NCBI GenBank assembly: GCA_963693635.1
Contig: CAVOBC010000108.1
Coordinates: 1 to 13,087, forward strand
Origin: CAVOBC01 sp963693635
Lineage (GTDB): Bacteria; Pseudomonadota; Gammaproteobacteria; Pseudomonadales; Azotimanducaceae
Direction of reading: 5' to 3'
DNA: 13,087 nucleotides
A program made the translations under genes and the position numbers. Below are positions 12,805-13,087 of this stretch, one piece after another. The notes beneath the pieces are model-generated. The model made no database searches. It saw only the letters and a list, made by a program, of their open reading frames with translations, and was not told the origin of the DNA. Numbering within the stretch: position 1 is the first letter of the stretch; each line of letters opens with the position of its first letter.

Positions 12805-13087
12805 ATGACCATGAAGCACTTGCTCCAGGCACTTCTGCTGGTCGGTTGCGCGACGATGTCGCTAGCCGGGGTTGCGGACACGCCATCGCTCACACTGACC
12901 GACAGCGCAGCGGGCGATGAAGATACAGCGATTTCGTTGACAATCGCCGGCGCGCTGGCCGACGCATCGGAGACCCTGACTTTCGACATCACCGGGTTGC
13001 CCGATGACGCGGTCCTCAGCGCCGGTACAGACGCCGGTGGTGGCACGTGGAACGATATCAGCGAGGGATCTATCGGTTCCCTGACGT
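12805..13087 (+). CDS. Secreted or lipid-anchored protein with cadherin/Ig-like repeat domain, N-terminal part
   Basis: A frame starting at ATG 12805 (or ATG 12811) stays open to the right edge, giving 94 residues. The N-terminus MTMKHLLQALLLVGCATMSLA is a signal peptide. LVGC15 matches a lipobox, so it may be a lipoprotein; normal signal peptidase I cleavage after a later Ala is the alternative. The mature part (DEDTAISLTIAGALADASE, then LTFDITGLPDDAVLSAGT) matches the repeat style of large RTX/cadherin-like surface adhesins. These carry DEDTAI, a LTITGLP-type strand and VLSAGT in each repeat. A GAGG lies about ten bases before the ATG. It follows pilX by 13 bases, where pilY1 normally lies. 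It could therefore be a PilY1 with an added adhesive domain, or a separate pilus-linked adhesin. Confidence 0.7.
   Translation, partial: MTMKHLLQALLLVGCATMSLAGVADTPSLTLTDSAAGDEDTAISLTIAGALADASETLTFDITGLPDDAVLSAGTDAGGGTWNDISEGSIGSLT

Noticed and set aside
12798..13046. 82-codon minus-strand ORF at the right edge
   Set aside because: It is antisense to the secreted repeat-domain protein, and its Ser/Ala/Val-rich content mirrors that sequence.

Overview
The window is GC-rich, densely coded bacterial DNA. It is most consistent with a free-living proteobacterium, probably a gammaproteobacterium. The evidence is a FimT-PilV-PilW-PilX type IV minor pilin cluster, a PhoX-type phosphatase, an acyl-CoA-type SDR and crotonase, and an exported MsrA. 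No rRNA, tRNA or CRISPR array is visible, so the taxonomy is inference.

Layout, left to right. (1) 1-714, +: the C-terminal part of a PhoX/DUF839 protein that enters from the left edge. (2) 806-1438, -: a FrnE/DsbA-like thiol oxidoreductase. (3) 1440-2502: a graveyard of insertion-sequence debris. It holds a piece of an ISNCY-type transposase (-), abutting a multiply frameshifted piece of an IS256-family transposase (+). That piece is fused to an unrecognised 3' coding remnant. (4) 2503-3239: a small MerC-like membrane protein flanked by several short degenerate tandem repeats. (5) 3240-9445: a leftward run of six genes: acetolactate-synthase-like TPP enzyme, crotonase, CMD/AhpD-family protein, MsrA, SDR and serine esterase. 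(6) 9446-9819: a 374-base gap between divergent genes, with a 10-bp-period tandem array at the TPP-gene end. (7) 9820-13087, +: the minor pilin operon fimT/gspH-pilV-pilW-pilX, then the start of a secreted repeat-domain protein where pilY1 would be expected.

The most notable object is the CMD-family gene at 6067-6603. A conventional gene caller would split it into two ORFs. The two halves are in one frame, separated only by a TGA that sits exactly at the second position of the family's CxxC redox motif (C77-F-T-U80). A perfect 8-bp hairpin with a GGC apical loop begins 12 bases after the TGA, which matches the layout of a bacterial SECIS element. I read it as a selenoprotein of 178 residues. 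Next to it lies an exported methionine sulfoxide reductase, so the pair may serve thiol/peroxide defence.

How the genes may work together: the SDR and esterase are separated by only 12 bases and probably translated as a pair. An intrinsic terminator between msrA and the SDR gene marks a transcription-unit boundary. SDR, crotonase, esterase and TPP enzyme suggest acyl-CoA or carbonyl-compound metabolism without naming a substrate. The pilin operon should form the minor-pilin tip complex of a type IV pilus, and its last gene here may supply an adhesive tip or surface protein.
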